Source of the DNA: Platycnemis pennipes
Lineage: Eukaryota > Arthropoda > Insecta > Odonata > Platycnemididae
Assembly: GCA_933228895.1 (NCBI GenBank)
Contig: OW121854.1
Span: forward strand, 9,055,131 to 9,119,130
Length of the DNA: 64,000 bases
Reading direction: 5' to 3'
Part shown: in pieces, positions 46,523 through 56,325 of the stretch
Position numbering within the stretch: the first letter of the stretch is position 1
How the letters are laid out: every line of letters begins with the position of its first letter
Notes under the pieces: model-generated
Seen by the model: only the letters and a program-made list of their open reading frames with translations
Told to the model about the DNA's origin: nothing
Databases searched by the model: none
Made by a program: the position numbers and the translations under genes

Positions 46523-46913
46523 ACTGAACTCAATACAGTGGAATGACGATACCCCCTCCCCGAGAGAAGCCAAAATATTGCGCGTCTTACGGAAGACCTC
46601 TAATCATCGCTCTCCATAAGAATGTACGGGAAATTTATGCATCTTTGAACATATTTTCCTTGGATCATATAATTCGGATGAATTGCGACTTGAATGATCA
46701 GTCACTGGCATTTTTACTACAGTTACAACACGTCAAAAAGCACTATGCTTGTTGACGTGCTTAAACTGTAGTAAAAATCCGATTCGATTTTTTTTACATT
46801 TTTCTGTTTAAAAACACATGGGCCGAGGGCCCACCCAACATTGCCGATCTGGCTTCAGCTGCTCTTGTGCGCGGTATACGGCGATCGTCATTCCATTCTA
46901 TTGAGTTCAATGC
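46523..46913. mobile_element. Nested hAT-type MITE with 8-bp TSD
   Basis: The 8-mer GACAAAAC flanks both sides (46515-46522 and 46914-46921). The edges are inverted repeats: TGAACTCAATACAGTGGAAT at the left and, reverse-complemented, TGAACTCAATAGAATGGAAT at the right, both continuing GACGAT. It is 391 bp long, non-coding, and inserted into the Tigger relic. Confidence 0.72.
46710..46778. ncRNA. microRNA-sized hairpin (candidate)
   Basis: The 5' arm has ATTTTTACTACAGTT and CACGTCAA, and the 3' arm has TTGACGTG and AACTGTAGTAAAAAT. This gives 15 bp and 8 bp of perfect pairing around a 4 x 4 internal loop, then an AAGC/GCTT tip. The total of 69 nt fits a precursor microRNA. It lies inside a MITE, so it may simply be a palindromic remnant with no expression. 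Confidence 0.35.
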
Positions 46914-47102
46914 GACAAAACCATTTCAAATACTTCGTAAAACAGGGGTCCGTCAATCCTAGGAACCGGCTTCTCACTTCGTAAAATGGAGGTTTGGCAA
47001 AACGGAGGTAATTTTACTATGCACAAGATCGGGACCGGCGGAACGGTTCGTAAATTTGTTTCATTTCGTAAATTAGAGGTTCGTAAAAAAGAGGTTCTAC
47101 TG

Positions 47103-47166
47103 TACCATCGCCAGCGCCTCTTTCGCGTAAGTGATTTTATTCCGACATACATGCCGTGAGCGGGAA
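47103..47166. other. Short linker between two repeats
   Basis: Nothing recognised. Confidence 0.4.
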
Positions 47167-47325
47167 AAATGGAAAAGGCAGGCCTCGCATGAGTTACATA
47201 GAACAGGTCGTGAGTGATGTGAAAGAGAGGAATTACGTAAATATGAAGAGGTTGGCCGATATTAGACTTGAGTGGAGAGCTGCGTCAAACCAATCCTAGG
47301 ATTGTTGACCCATGGTGATGATACA
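47167..47325 (+). mobile_element. RTE-type LINE 3' fragment
   Basis: AAAAATGGAAAAGGCAGGCC, AGAGGTTGGCCGATAT and AACCAATCCTAGGATTGTTG match the 3' end of the relic at 41140-41300. It ends in GGTGATGATAC, a shortened GAT-type tail. Confidence 0.75.
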
Positions 47326-47406
47326 TGCCGTAAACTAGGTTAAGCTTCTTTCTGCCAGGAGTTTCCGGATTCGGTTTCTAGGTGTCATGACAAACAAAAC
47401 ATCCAT

Positions 47407-47463
47407 ACCCGAGGTGTAAGTCGAATCAGTTACCTTTCGGTTACCAAGTCGGCTCGTTACCGG
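47407..47463 (-). repeat. Degenerate tRNA-like SINE head
   Basis: Minus strand: CCGGTAACGAGCCGACTTGG, TAACCGAAAGG and TAACTGATTCGACTTACACC. It is related to the head at 30481-30549. Confidence 0.45.
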
Positions 47464-49240
47464 TAAGGGGCCGTCAAGAGTAAGAATAGTAGCGAAAAAA
47501 GGGAGACATACGGAATTATAGCTTAATTAATCTTTATGGTCACCTTATTTCACTAGCGACTTTTTTCTCAGGTATCCTTTTGATAGCTAATGTCGCTTTA
47601 CGGAACCTCAGTATCATTTCAGAAGTTAATATCTATAATAAAATTTATCAGTTAATATACGCTGGAAAATGGTTCGTAAGAATTAAATACAATAACATCC
47701 TAGAACAAAGGAATATTTCGTCAGGTACTTATAGGATACTCGCAGTACATGGACCAGAGTTCACAATAATAGTTCAGCGTCTCTGCCCCACAAGAAACAG
47801 GCAGTCTTGTTTGTTTACATAACGTGAGTTCGTGACGTTTTACTTGTAATAGTATAGTGTACATTCCCATTACTTTAAATACAGTTTTTTCGGACGTAAC
47901 ACTTCCTCCATGTGCATTCCGAGTGAATAAATGTTACCTGTTTCCCTCAACATTTTATTCATTCGATTAGGGAAACTATCAATCCACCTTACTGCTAAAA
48001 TCGCTTAGAGCGATGCGGTCGCTTCTTTAAGAAAATTTGCAACTTCATGCATAAAATTAGAACCGTTTCACAAATGACGACACTCAGGCTTCAAAAGGTC
48101 AGCCGCTGGCATCATTCACAGCTGAGCAATAGGTGGCGTGGCTACCGTACCGGTATATGCGTTGCAGTCGCGGGACAAGCACAAAATAATATAAAAATAT
48201 AAAACTACACGGTTAAAAGTCGTACTCCCTTCTCATACCGTGCGAAAAAACAACAATATACGCAAATCCTCATGTGGAGAATGGTCTGTTAAACGGGAAT
48301 CCTTGCCCAAAACAAAAGATCACGCTTAAATCTTACAGAGTAGAAGGGGCTGTCAACATAAATATCCGGAATATGATGAACCGGCCACATCACAACTAGA
48401 GACTTCTTCAGTTCTTGTGTACCGACAATATTGTCGCAGGCCTTGCTTATTTGAACCAACCTGATTTCTACCTGATATTTAACTTTTTTATTCTCCACCA
48501 ATTCCATTGGTAAATGCCTACCATCCAACAATATCATCATTAGTAAACGCAAGCCAAAATACCACCTATTTAACATAAGCGCTGAGCATTCGGCAGTAGA
48601 ATCAAACCAAGGAAGCAAAGAGAAAGAGAAGATTTTGGTGTGCAAGAATTACCAATGTCTGACTGTCAGATTTAACGATGGTATTCATAGGAAGGAGGAA
48701 ATTCAATTTAATTAAGGAGGATTTCATTTTCCCGGGTTCCTGCCACGTTTATTGACATTAGCAACAAGCAACAATCATGGCGGGGACTCGGAAGAATTCG
48801 ATCCTCCTACGCCGAAGCCTCCTACGTGAAGTAAAACTTAAATAAGTGATTCTGTTGTGTGTCAGTCTTAGGAAACCTTAAGAAAGAATTTCATAGGCTC
48901 ATCCATATTTATATTTTAAGAACACGTGTATCTTCATGCTGCAAGTATGGATTACGCACTGTCGCCGTCTTTTACTTTTGGGACGCAAAACGAAAAGAAG
49001 CAAGCGAGAAGATGGAGGCCGACGCTGCGAGGGAAATATCGGAAATATCGTTCCCAAGAAAACACTGTATAACGTATACTTATACAGGGTTCTTGATCGG
49101 TCCAATTCTATGGCCTCGAATGTTAACAGCAGCGCCATTCCAATCCACGCAATCCGGAACAGCCTCATAGAGCCGGGCATAGAGCCGGCATAGTACCTGG
49201 TTACCGACCTAACCAATCAAGCCAAACTCGCGCCGGTGCG
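47464..49240. other. Unclassified sequence with short open frames
   Basis: The largest frame is 48289-48645 (minus, 118 codons). I do not recognise it, and it shows no TLDc-like residues despite being on the same strand as the mtd exons. Frames at 48859-49216 overlap on both strands and are not convincing. Confidence 0.3.
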
Positions 49241-49640
49241 AACGCTCCCTGAATTGAGTTGTCTTTGCCACTTCGTTTGCGAAACGCGGCCGGAAAAATG
49301 AAGTGTTTTAAATGCGGGCGGAGACACAAGAAAGTGGAATGGTGGAAATAAGTCACGCGGCGCCACGTCACGCCCGTTGCCTCGCGATCGGTCGCGACTG
49401 CTTCAGGATTCGAAATGCGTCGAGGAGACGGAACGAGTGTTTCTTTTTTTTCTAAATTTTTTGACTCGAAGCCTCCCTCCCCATTTAACCCGCGGTGCGG
49501 CCGCGATGGCAGGACAGCAAGGAGAGCAGATCCCGGGAGACACGGTAATTCCCGTACAAGGAGTTGAGCCTGCTGGCGGAACAGCATATGTCAAGAGTGA
49601 ATACCCCAGGCCTGCGCGTGTTAACTTAGGACCGGTGGGT
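49241..49640. promoter_or_regulatory. CpG-rich patch, possible promoter region
   Basis: A locally GC- and CpG-rich segment (CGCGGCGCCACGTCACGCCC near 49358, GCGGTGCGGCCGCG near 49492). It marks the border between the repeat-dense left part and the AT-rich mtd region. No TATA box or initiator can be assigned with confidence. Confidence 0.3.
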
Positions 49641-49700
49641 AACGGGCTGAAGTCGAAAACAGCTCACATTCCCCCTGTCTACGTGAAAGTGCATCAATGA
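49506..49700 (+). CDS. Putative small ORF of 64 codons in CpG-rich patch
   Basis: The start is ATG at 49506 in a good context (GCCGCGATGG). The product begins MAGQQGEQIPGDTVIPVQGV and continues EPAGGTAYVKSEYPRP, is Gly/Pro/Val-rich and has no transmembrane segment or signal peptide. The same frame is open upstream to 49377, and that part looks less protein-like. The stop is at 49698-49700, with AATAAA-like words about 130 bp downstream. GT dinucleotides in strong donor contexts (for example CCGGTGGGTAA near 49631) would also allow it to be a first exon. I do not recognise a family. It may equally be a chance frame in GC-rich DNA. Confidence 0.3.
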   Translation: MAGQQGEQIPGDTVIPVQGVEPAGGTAYVKSEYPRPARVNLGPVGNGLKSKTAHIPPVYVKVHQ

Positions 49701-50123
49701 AGTTGTGTTCAATTCGAAAATTGATCTGGCTCAGGATTTGGCAAACTTTTGAGAACCTCAACTCAAACCTTTCCTTCACAACAAATCCAAAACTATTCCA
49801 GGCTTATACATACTAGAAAGTAAAAAAAAATAAAATATTTTTAAAAATTAATAATGACCATGTACATTCTATAAATGGAGCTATTGTAGTTTTATTTTCA
49901 TTTTCAATTTTGCCTCAGAGTCGCATGTAAATAACAGCTGTTAATGGCACATGAACTACAGTTTGCCAGTCTGATTGGTGAGGGCAGAGCTTGCCTAGAA
50001 ATACTAAATGCAATGGTCACACATTACAGCAGGGTTTCCAGTTCTGTTCCCTTTGTACCAGGACCATCTGGTACTCGGAAAATAATGCAACTTGGGTTTG
50101 TCTGCACATGTCCAAAGGCCTGT

Positions 50124-50196
50124 TCTGGGATTCAAATCTGGTGTCTCTAGTCTACGCTTTGACCACCAGGATATCGTGCTACCAAGGCAGAGCCCT
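50124..50196 (-). repeat. tRNA-like SINE head
   Basis: Minus strand: CTTGGTAGCACGATATCCTG (A-box side), GTGGTCAAAGCG, then CCAGATTTGAATCCCAG (B box). It has tRNA-like spacing of about 73 nt but poor acceptor pairing. Confidence 0.55.
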
Positions 50197-50740
50197 AGTA
50201 AAACCATTGATTCTATATTTTGTATGTGGTATGCAGAGGAAAACCTAGCTCGAGTTTGGTTTAATGTTCAAAGGACTCTTCCAAATTTGCTCCTGGGACC
50301 TTAAGTGAGCAGCCCGAGACTCTACTACACAAGACTACCATGCTCAAGGTGTAAAATCCAACCCATTAAAGCATTTTCCTATCATACAGACTGGTGGGGT
50401 AGTAGGAAATACCCTCAATATTTGGATATGAGGCAATTCCAATAAGATGAGCTCAACAGTTTCAATTAAAATGGTATTGAAAATTCAGGAGAATTCTGCA
50501 GCAATCTGACAGCCATGATGAGAAACATATTCCCAAAAATCGACCTCTGATGAGGATTGTAATTACAGCACAAAAAGAATATGATCCTCAATATTCTAGG
50601 ATTAACTGAGACTTGGTAAAAATGTAACCATATAAAGATATTCAATGAACAACAAAAAGTTGTCTAAAAACTAAACTTCAGACATCGGCTCAGACATCTA
50701 GGTTCTTTAAAGCTCCTAGAAATTCACAGGGAAAAAGAAT

Positions 50741-50810
50741 GCCTTGGTTGCAGAACTGGCGAACGCACATGGCCAGAATCGGTAGAATTCCAGTATGAAT
50801 CCTGGTCAAG
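50741..50810 (+). repeat. tRNA-like SINE head, plus strand
   Basis: CCTTGGTTGCAGAACTGGCG and CCAGTATGAATCCTGGTCAAGG occupy A- and B-box positions. CCTTG/CAAGG could close an acceptor-like stem. It is degenerate. Confidence 0.45.
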
Positions 50811-52235
50811 GTGGGTATTTCTTTTCTGTGGAAGTCATGCTATTGTCCTCATAGAGTATGCCGCACACAAGAAAAATTTAGCGAGATTTTTGACTTAATC
50901 ACATAGGTAAAGCACAAGAAGCAAGGATTACAATTAGTTTGAAAGAGAATACTTTCAGAAATGTTAAATGAACGCACAAACTTATAGTCAAATAGAAAGA
51001 GTGCACATTTCCTGCCTACCAAAAGTAACTGTATGCAAATGATTATTATTGCATAAAAGGTTAATACTTAAATATACATCCCACTGATAAAATACCCACG
51101 TATAATACAGATACTAATAAAGTATAAGATAACCAAGGGTATGCCACTATAACAGTGACAAGGAAGTGTCGTACTTTTCCTGACAAAAATCCTGAAATTA
51201 CCAGTGGATGAATATGAACCATGAACACCTGAAAACACTTACAGAAGACAACATCGCACACACACAATTTAAGCACTTGGATGACTTACCTTTTTTCTAC
51301 ACAACATTGACAAATTATATTAATCTATAAGATATATCACATCCCACTGATCTAGACAGTGAGACTTTGTTACATTAACTTCAAATGATGCTTCACATCA
51401 AACTATACTAATGTGATTACTAGCTAAGCATCTAACTATAGAATATGTGCAAGGAATTACGGGAGAGAGGAATCATAATGAAAAAATATTACAAAATAAA
51501 AACGCTACTCATTTAACTCCTAAACCAGCTCAAAGTTTTGCCTATTTCAATGTTAGCATGAACTTTTCAGGAGAAGTGACGCTTGAATAAGAGACCTAAT
51601 ACAAAGTACGAAGCCTGTTTACAGCAAAGGAAGTAAAAAATTTATTCAAAGCCAATAGAAACATGTAGTACTGATGAGGGATGAGTTTACATATGCACGT
51701 AATGAATATTGCATATGACTTATAACAGAATGAAATTCCCTCACACTAATGGATAATTCTTTACCCAATCAAGTAACCAAGGAATGCTAATAATGGAAAA
51801 AGTCCTGTAATTCAAAAGTAATGTGAGCATGATTGAACAGGAAAAAGTTTTCATCGATCAATGGGAAATTTAAGAGGCAGCAAGGGATAAACTTATCATT
51901 GCTTAGAGCTTGTGAAACATGATAACAGAGGCTTAGAAAATGATGAAATCGCTATTCACTCTCCCTGACCAATGGGATTAGAGTTCACTCACTGGGTTGA
52001 AAATTAGGACTGTGAACACAAAAATCAAGGCAAATGCATCACTTCCACTGATAAAAGACTGGTGCGCTACACAAAGCTAAGCGATGATGACATTAATAAT
52101 AAAAGAGGCTGGGTCTCCCACCTCTGGATTTTCTGACTCAGTTGATATAGTCTGGGTCTTCAATATACTGTAGAGCTTAACATATGGAGCCTTGATAACC
52201 TGGGATGAAGAGATGAATGGGGTGGAGATGGCACA

Positions 52236-52445
52236 AAGATGGATTCACAGAAGAAGAGAGTGAAAGAGAGAAAGAAAGACAGAAGAAGAGAGAGATGGAG
52301 ATACAGATGGAAGGAAGGAAGGGCAAGAGGAAGGGAGGAAGGGAAGAAGAGAGGAAAGGAAGAAGATGGAAAGGGTCAACCGAGGCAATGGCCAGGTAGC
52401 GGAACAGGAGGAGACAGACGAGAAGGAGGAGGAGAAAGAAACAAA
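52236..52445 (+). repeat. Polypurine (GA-rich) tract
   Basis: About 200 bp of almost pure A/G on the plus strand, built of GAAA, GGAA and GAGAGA words. The Lys/Arg/Glu-rich frames here (52217-52399, 52239-52484) are low-complexity artefacts. Confidence 0.8.
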
Positions 52446-53335
52446 TGTGTTAGTATATCAGGGCAAGAAGATGGGAAAATATGAGAGGAGTAGTAATTCC
52501 TTTACACCCATCATCTACATGACTAAATGAGCCTCATAACACAGAAAAATATACATCTGCCAGCAGAGGAAGCATGTCATACCAGAAAAATGACTTTAAA
52601 TGACATTCATTATAAAAAAGGTTGAAAATTTGGCATTTTTCATGAACATCATAAACTATTATCCAATACCTTTGCTTTCAATCCAATCAAAAAAACATTA
52701 ATGGGTCTACGAAAAATTCCTCTGCTGATTAGCTTGCAACCAATGAAAATTCAAAATGAAATCTAACCAAAATTAAGCTTCAGCAGTGATAAAACACCTA
52801 GACACTAAAATATAGACTGTGAGCTAACCCACAAAATCACTACGGTAATATATATGGAATTGTAAACTTTAAAAAAACAACAGCAAAAATTTGACCTGAA
52901 TACAAGAATACTTAGTACATCCCATAAAAAATTTCCATTAAATAGACGGACGAAACTACTTAAACCTTTAAACTTTTAGACTTTTTAAAACTACTTAAAA
53001 ACCCAGGGAGCTCACACAGTGATATGAAAATGATCAATATCAGTTGAAATTTCACTCTTTCTTTTAAAAAACTTAACTACTGAGTTTCTTCAAATGAAGA
53101 AATATCCCACTGAGATAAAAAAAAATAATCAAATCATGCTACGATATAATAACCTGAAAGAGAGGGACAAAATACATCTTGATAGATGAAAAAATAGAAA
53201 TTAACTCGACATGTCCCAGGGTCGGAATAGATGAATAGTTCACATCTAGCATAATTACTTTAGCTCATAAATGCAACTATCCTGCTAGCAAACAATATGC
53301 CACAAACCACAATGATGAACATATTTACATTTTAA

Positions 53336-53573
53336 CCCTTTGCGGTCCAATTTTTTTGTGGAATTCAAGTAGTAGCCGAAAGAAATACTATTTGTAAAAT
53401 AGGTGAAAAGGCTTCATAAGGTACTAGAAGTTCACAAAAGTGACATAAGATAATAGCACCTTACATAAAATGTGCATAATCGCAGCGCCATCTGACGTCG
53501 AGCTCAACTCAACGTTGGACCTGCGGCTAGAGCTAGGCCTGTCGAGCCAGCCTCGACGTTGGACCGCAAAGGG
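53336..53573. mobile_element. piggyBac-type MITE (238 bp) with TTAA TSD
   Basis: CCCTTTGCGGTCCAA at the left is mirrored exactly at the right (TTGGACCGCAAAGGG), with TTAA on both sides (53332-53335 and 53574-53577). A CCC/CCY start directly after TTAA is the piggyBac signature. The inner part has a second small inverted motif (CGACGTTGGACC versus CAACGTTGGACC). It is non-coding, and it ends about 120 bp from the mtd splice donor at 53694. Confidence 0.88.
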
Positions 53574-53694
53574 TTAATGTGGCTCTCAGTGCCCAACAAG
53601 TCCCCAGCATTGAACATTTCCAAAACTTCAACATTTTCTGCTGAGGGTGTTTTGACAGCGAGGGGGTTCACGAGTGGGGAAAATAGGTACTCAC

Positions 53695-53932
53695 CTCCCA
53701 CGACTCTCTCGTCAACTCCCCTATGTCCCCGTCGCTCTCCCTCCCTCTCCTCGACTTGCCCTTTCCTCCTTTCCGCCCTCCTATCTCGTCCTCGGCACTT
53801 TCCTCTTCCTCTTCCCACAGTTCCGAGTCCGACTCCACCAGCTCGTAGCCCCTCTCCGCAGGATCCATCTCGTCCAGGTCGCCGTACAGGTGGGGCACCC
53901 AGAGCATGAGGAAGGAATACAGGTCATCCACC
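53695..53932 (-). CDS. mtd: mustard/OXR1-family exon, pre-TLDc region
   Basis: This is an internal exon of 238 nt: one base completing an Arg codon, then 79 codons. On the minus strand the acceptor is TTTCCCTCGACAG before GGTGGATGAC and the donor is TGGGAG followed by GTGAGT. The product starts VDDLYSFLMLWVPHLYGDLD, continues EMDPAERGYELVESDSELWE, then an acidic and Lys/Arg-rich variable stretch, and ends GELTRESWE. This is the order of the conserved block before the TLDc domain in OXR1/NCOA7/mustard proteins, where the acidic insert varies. Family members act in oxidative-stress protection, and their TLDc domain contacts the V-ATPase. The frame joins exactly to the exon at 56814. The exon is strikingly GC-rich against AT-rich introns. 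The assignment as mtd is from residue pattern, not from a database search. Confidence 0.85.
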
Positions 53933-54070
53933 CTGTCGAGGGAAACGAGCAAATCACAATCATAGCTGACAAGAAATGAAAATCACTCTCCCAGAGTGCA
54001 GTTCTGCTGGTGGCAAGGGGGCTCACCAAATAGACAGCCCATACACATGCGAAATGCATTAGAGCTCATT

Positions 54071-54907
54071 CAATAGGGTAGTTTCCTTCATCAAAGAAAA
54101 TAGACTTCATTGATTGCGATTTGTGCCCTGCCATAAATGTATTTAATTTAAACAAAATGTTTGTATTGAGAAATCCCAGTTTACTAGAGAATTAAATGTT
54201 AATTTTAAGGCCATTTGAAAAGGCTCTGAAATGGCGGGGTGCGCTGTCTTCATGCTGACGTAACAGGTAGGTAGTTTATGTTGCGAGGCATAGGAAAATT
54301 CGTCTCCTGAACTTAACGTTGTATTTCAGGGCCCCTCAGCTCCAGTGAATATTTATTAGTATTAGCCTGTAAAAACTATCAATGTTGGAAAAGTTTTCTC
54401 AGCTAAACATGGTATTATTAGTCATTTTATAGGCTCAAGGACGTCCTGCTCGTTGTGTCTTCTGCTACGACGAAGCATGGCGTGAAGGTCGTGCGGCGAT
54501 GGGCGAACTACATGGTATGCTTGTGAAAGGAATACTAACTGATTTTAAGAGAATCAACTGCATAAGTAATGTTAAATAAATAAATAAAAGTTAATTATAA
54601 TAAATTAACGGAATAAATATGCCTCCAATACTTGTTCATAAGCTTTAACGGACTGCGGCGTCTACTTGGAATCGTCCGCAGCACTACCTGGTGGCAGGTA
54701 GAGGAAATAGTTTGACGTCACACGTAGGATTAACCGGCATGCAATAGTTTGCCGTCACGTTATAACGCCATTGATTTTTTTCACTTTTAAATTAATGAGG
54801 AAAAATACTTAACGTCATTTAAAAATCAAACGACTTAAAACACGTACTCCAGAGGTTATAAACTTTCGATCAAGACAATAAAAAAATAATAGGAAACTAC
54901 CCTATTG
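54071..54907. mobile_element. TIR element (837 bp), superfamily unknown
   Basis: Perfect 17-bp TIR: CAATAGGGTAGTTTCCT at the left with its reverse complement at 54891-54907. The interior has GACGTCACACG and AGTTTGCCGTCACG words and no transposase. The target duplication is ambiguous because the flanks are symmetrical (TA on both sides inside the palindrome). Confidence 0.8.
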
Positions 54908-55049
54908 GGAAACTAGCCCACAATCACCAAACATGATTCAACTTCCAGGAAAATCACACAACTTGATTTTAGACAGAAATATACAGAGAAGGTTTACGAC
55001 CACTGGTTAGGATGAAAGTTATATTACATGTAGTCCAAAATCTATTTAA

Positions 55050-55289
55050 CCCTTTATAGGGCAGAAGTCCCTAGAGTTTTTTAATTACTCGGGTCACTAC
55101 ACGCTCAGTGGTTGACTGAGCGACCACATTTCCGAGAACGAGTGACTCTAATGAATAGAAGGTGAACCTAACATCTATCGATCATCAAGGCAACACAATT
55201 AAACGTATGCTGAGGAAAACTCATGCCAAAAATCAGAGATACCACCAGGATTGAGGTGGTCGCTCAGGCGACCACCAACCTATAAAGGG
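55050..55289. mobile_element. piggyBac-type MITE (240 bp) with TTAA TSD
   Basis: CCCTTTATAGG at 55050-55060 is mirrored by CCTATAAAGGG at 55279-55289, with TTAA on both sides (55046-55049 and 55290-55293). The interior carries a second inverted motif (GACTGAGCGACC / GGTCGCTCAGGCG). It has the same size and end type as the element at 53336-53573 but a different interior. Confidence 0.85.
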
Positions 55290-55398
55290 TTAAATAGTGG
55301 AAATGGCAGGAGAGGAAAATATAAAATTTTAAATTATGTCAATATTTCCAGTAAATATCACAGGGAGATTTTTTTTATAATTTTTGCATTCATGTATA

Positions 55399-56325
55399 CA
55401 GGGTGCGGCAAAATGACTTCCTTTTTTTATTTTATTTTCATTTTAAAGAAAGAAAACCGCATACAGCAATGACGCCATTTTATAGTGGCCATTAACAGGA
55501 CATAAATTTTTTAACAATTCAGGAAAAAAAATTAAATAATAAAAAGTAACAGGAAATAAACAGTAGGGAAGGTTATTCTAGGGACAGATGCAAAATAGAA
55601 AGGCTTATGAATGATTTAATTGGGAGTGGAAAGGGATCAATGTGTTGTGGGAGGGAGTTCAATAGAGAGGAGATGGAAGAAAGAGAACGTTTGGTAATCG
55701 AAAGTCAGGGAATGGGCACGTGAAGTAAAGGATGAGAACAGGTGGGGTGAGATGGAACTTTGAAGTCGACAAAGGAGAGCAAATCGGGGCAATTGATGGT
55801 GGAATTGAGAATATTATAAATTAGTTTTAAGTTTGCTGTGAGTCTAAGGGTGCTAAGGTTAGGGATGGAGAGGGAGGAGAGAATTGGTGGACATGTTACA
55901 AAAATGCGGTAATCTATTTTTAACTCTTTTAGCAAAGAAATTGCAGACACAGTCCAGAGATGAGAGATTAGCTTGAGGAGAGATAGACCAGATGGGGCAG
56001 GAATAGGTAAGAACTGGAAGAACAATAGAAGAAAAGAAGGTTCAAAGGGCTTGTGGGTCATTAACTTCAGTGAAACGATAGAGAAGGCCTGTGAGGTATA
56101 TTGCTTTAGACTTATTGGTTTGTATGTGCTGGGAATAATTTAATTTGTCAGTAAGAATACCTAGGTCCTTAGATGTAGAGACACGTTTTAGGGAGCAATT
56201 AAGAACAGTATAATTAAATTGATGGGTGACCTTTTTTAGGGAAATGGACATCACACTACATTTGTCAGGGTTTAATTTAAGCTTCCATACATTGCACCAA
56301 TTTGATGTTATGTTGCCGCACCCTG
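55399..56325 (-). mobile_element. Tc1/mariner-type TIR element enclosing LINE reverse transcriptase sequence
   Basis: The ends CAGGGTGCGGCAAAATGAC (left) and, reverse-complemented, CAGGGTGCGGCAACATAAC (right) match with two differences and are flanked by TA on each side. Inside, the minus strand encodes reverse transcriptase C-terminal blocks: WCNVWKLKLNPDKCSVMSIS, TSKDLGILTDKLNYSQHIQT and YLTGLLYRFTEVNDPQAL, then after a frame change LSIPNLSTLRLTANLKLIYN. This is typical of jockey-group non-LTR elements and not of mariner transposase. The reading frame begins right behind, and even inside, the TIR. There is no DDE transposase. Confidence 0.78.

Larger units (their letters stand above)
46270..47102 (-). 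mobile_element. pogo/Tigger DNA transposon relic with transposase DDE segment
   Basis: Minus-strand translation of about 46400-46270 gives HVLLLIDDAPVHKI, then LPNLEVLFLCPNSTSKMQPL and DKGII. This is the second-aspartate region (LLLDNAPxH) and the following PNTTSLxQPLDQGVI block of pogo/Tigger (Tc1/mariner superfamily) transposases. The canonical N of DNAP is D here. The opposite end, 47080-47102, has the Tigger-like end (GAGGTTCTACTG then TA). The LINE B fragment replaces the rest of the coding region, and a hAT-type element is nested inside. It is inactive. Confidence 0.78.
49701..53331. other. AT-rich region, probably intron or 3' flank of mtd
   Basis: No exon was recognised here on the minus strand, and no TLDc-like peptide was found. 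It contains two tRNA-like SINE heads (50124, 50741), a polypurine tract (52236-52445) and otherwise repeat-poor AT-rich sequence. If the next mtd exon is not here, this is the start of a very long intron. Confidence 0.4.

Noticed and set aside
48289..48645. 118-codon minus-strand frame as a possible downstream mtd exon
   Set aside because: It contains none of the residues expected for the TLDc domain and no splice sites that would join in phase with 53695.
52217..52484. Lys/Arg/Glu-rich protein
   Set aside because: Direct product of the polypurine tract.
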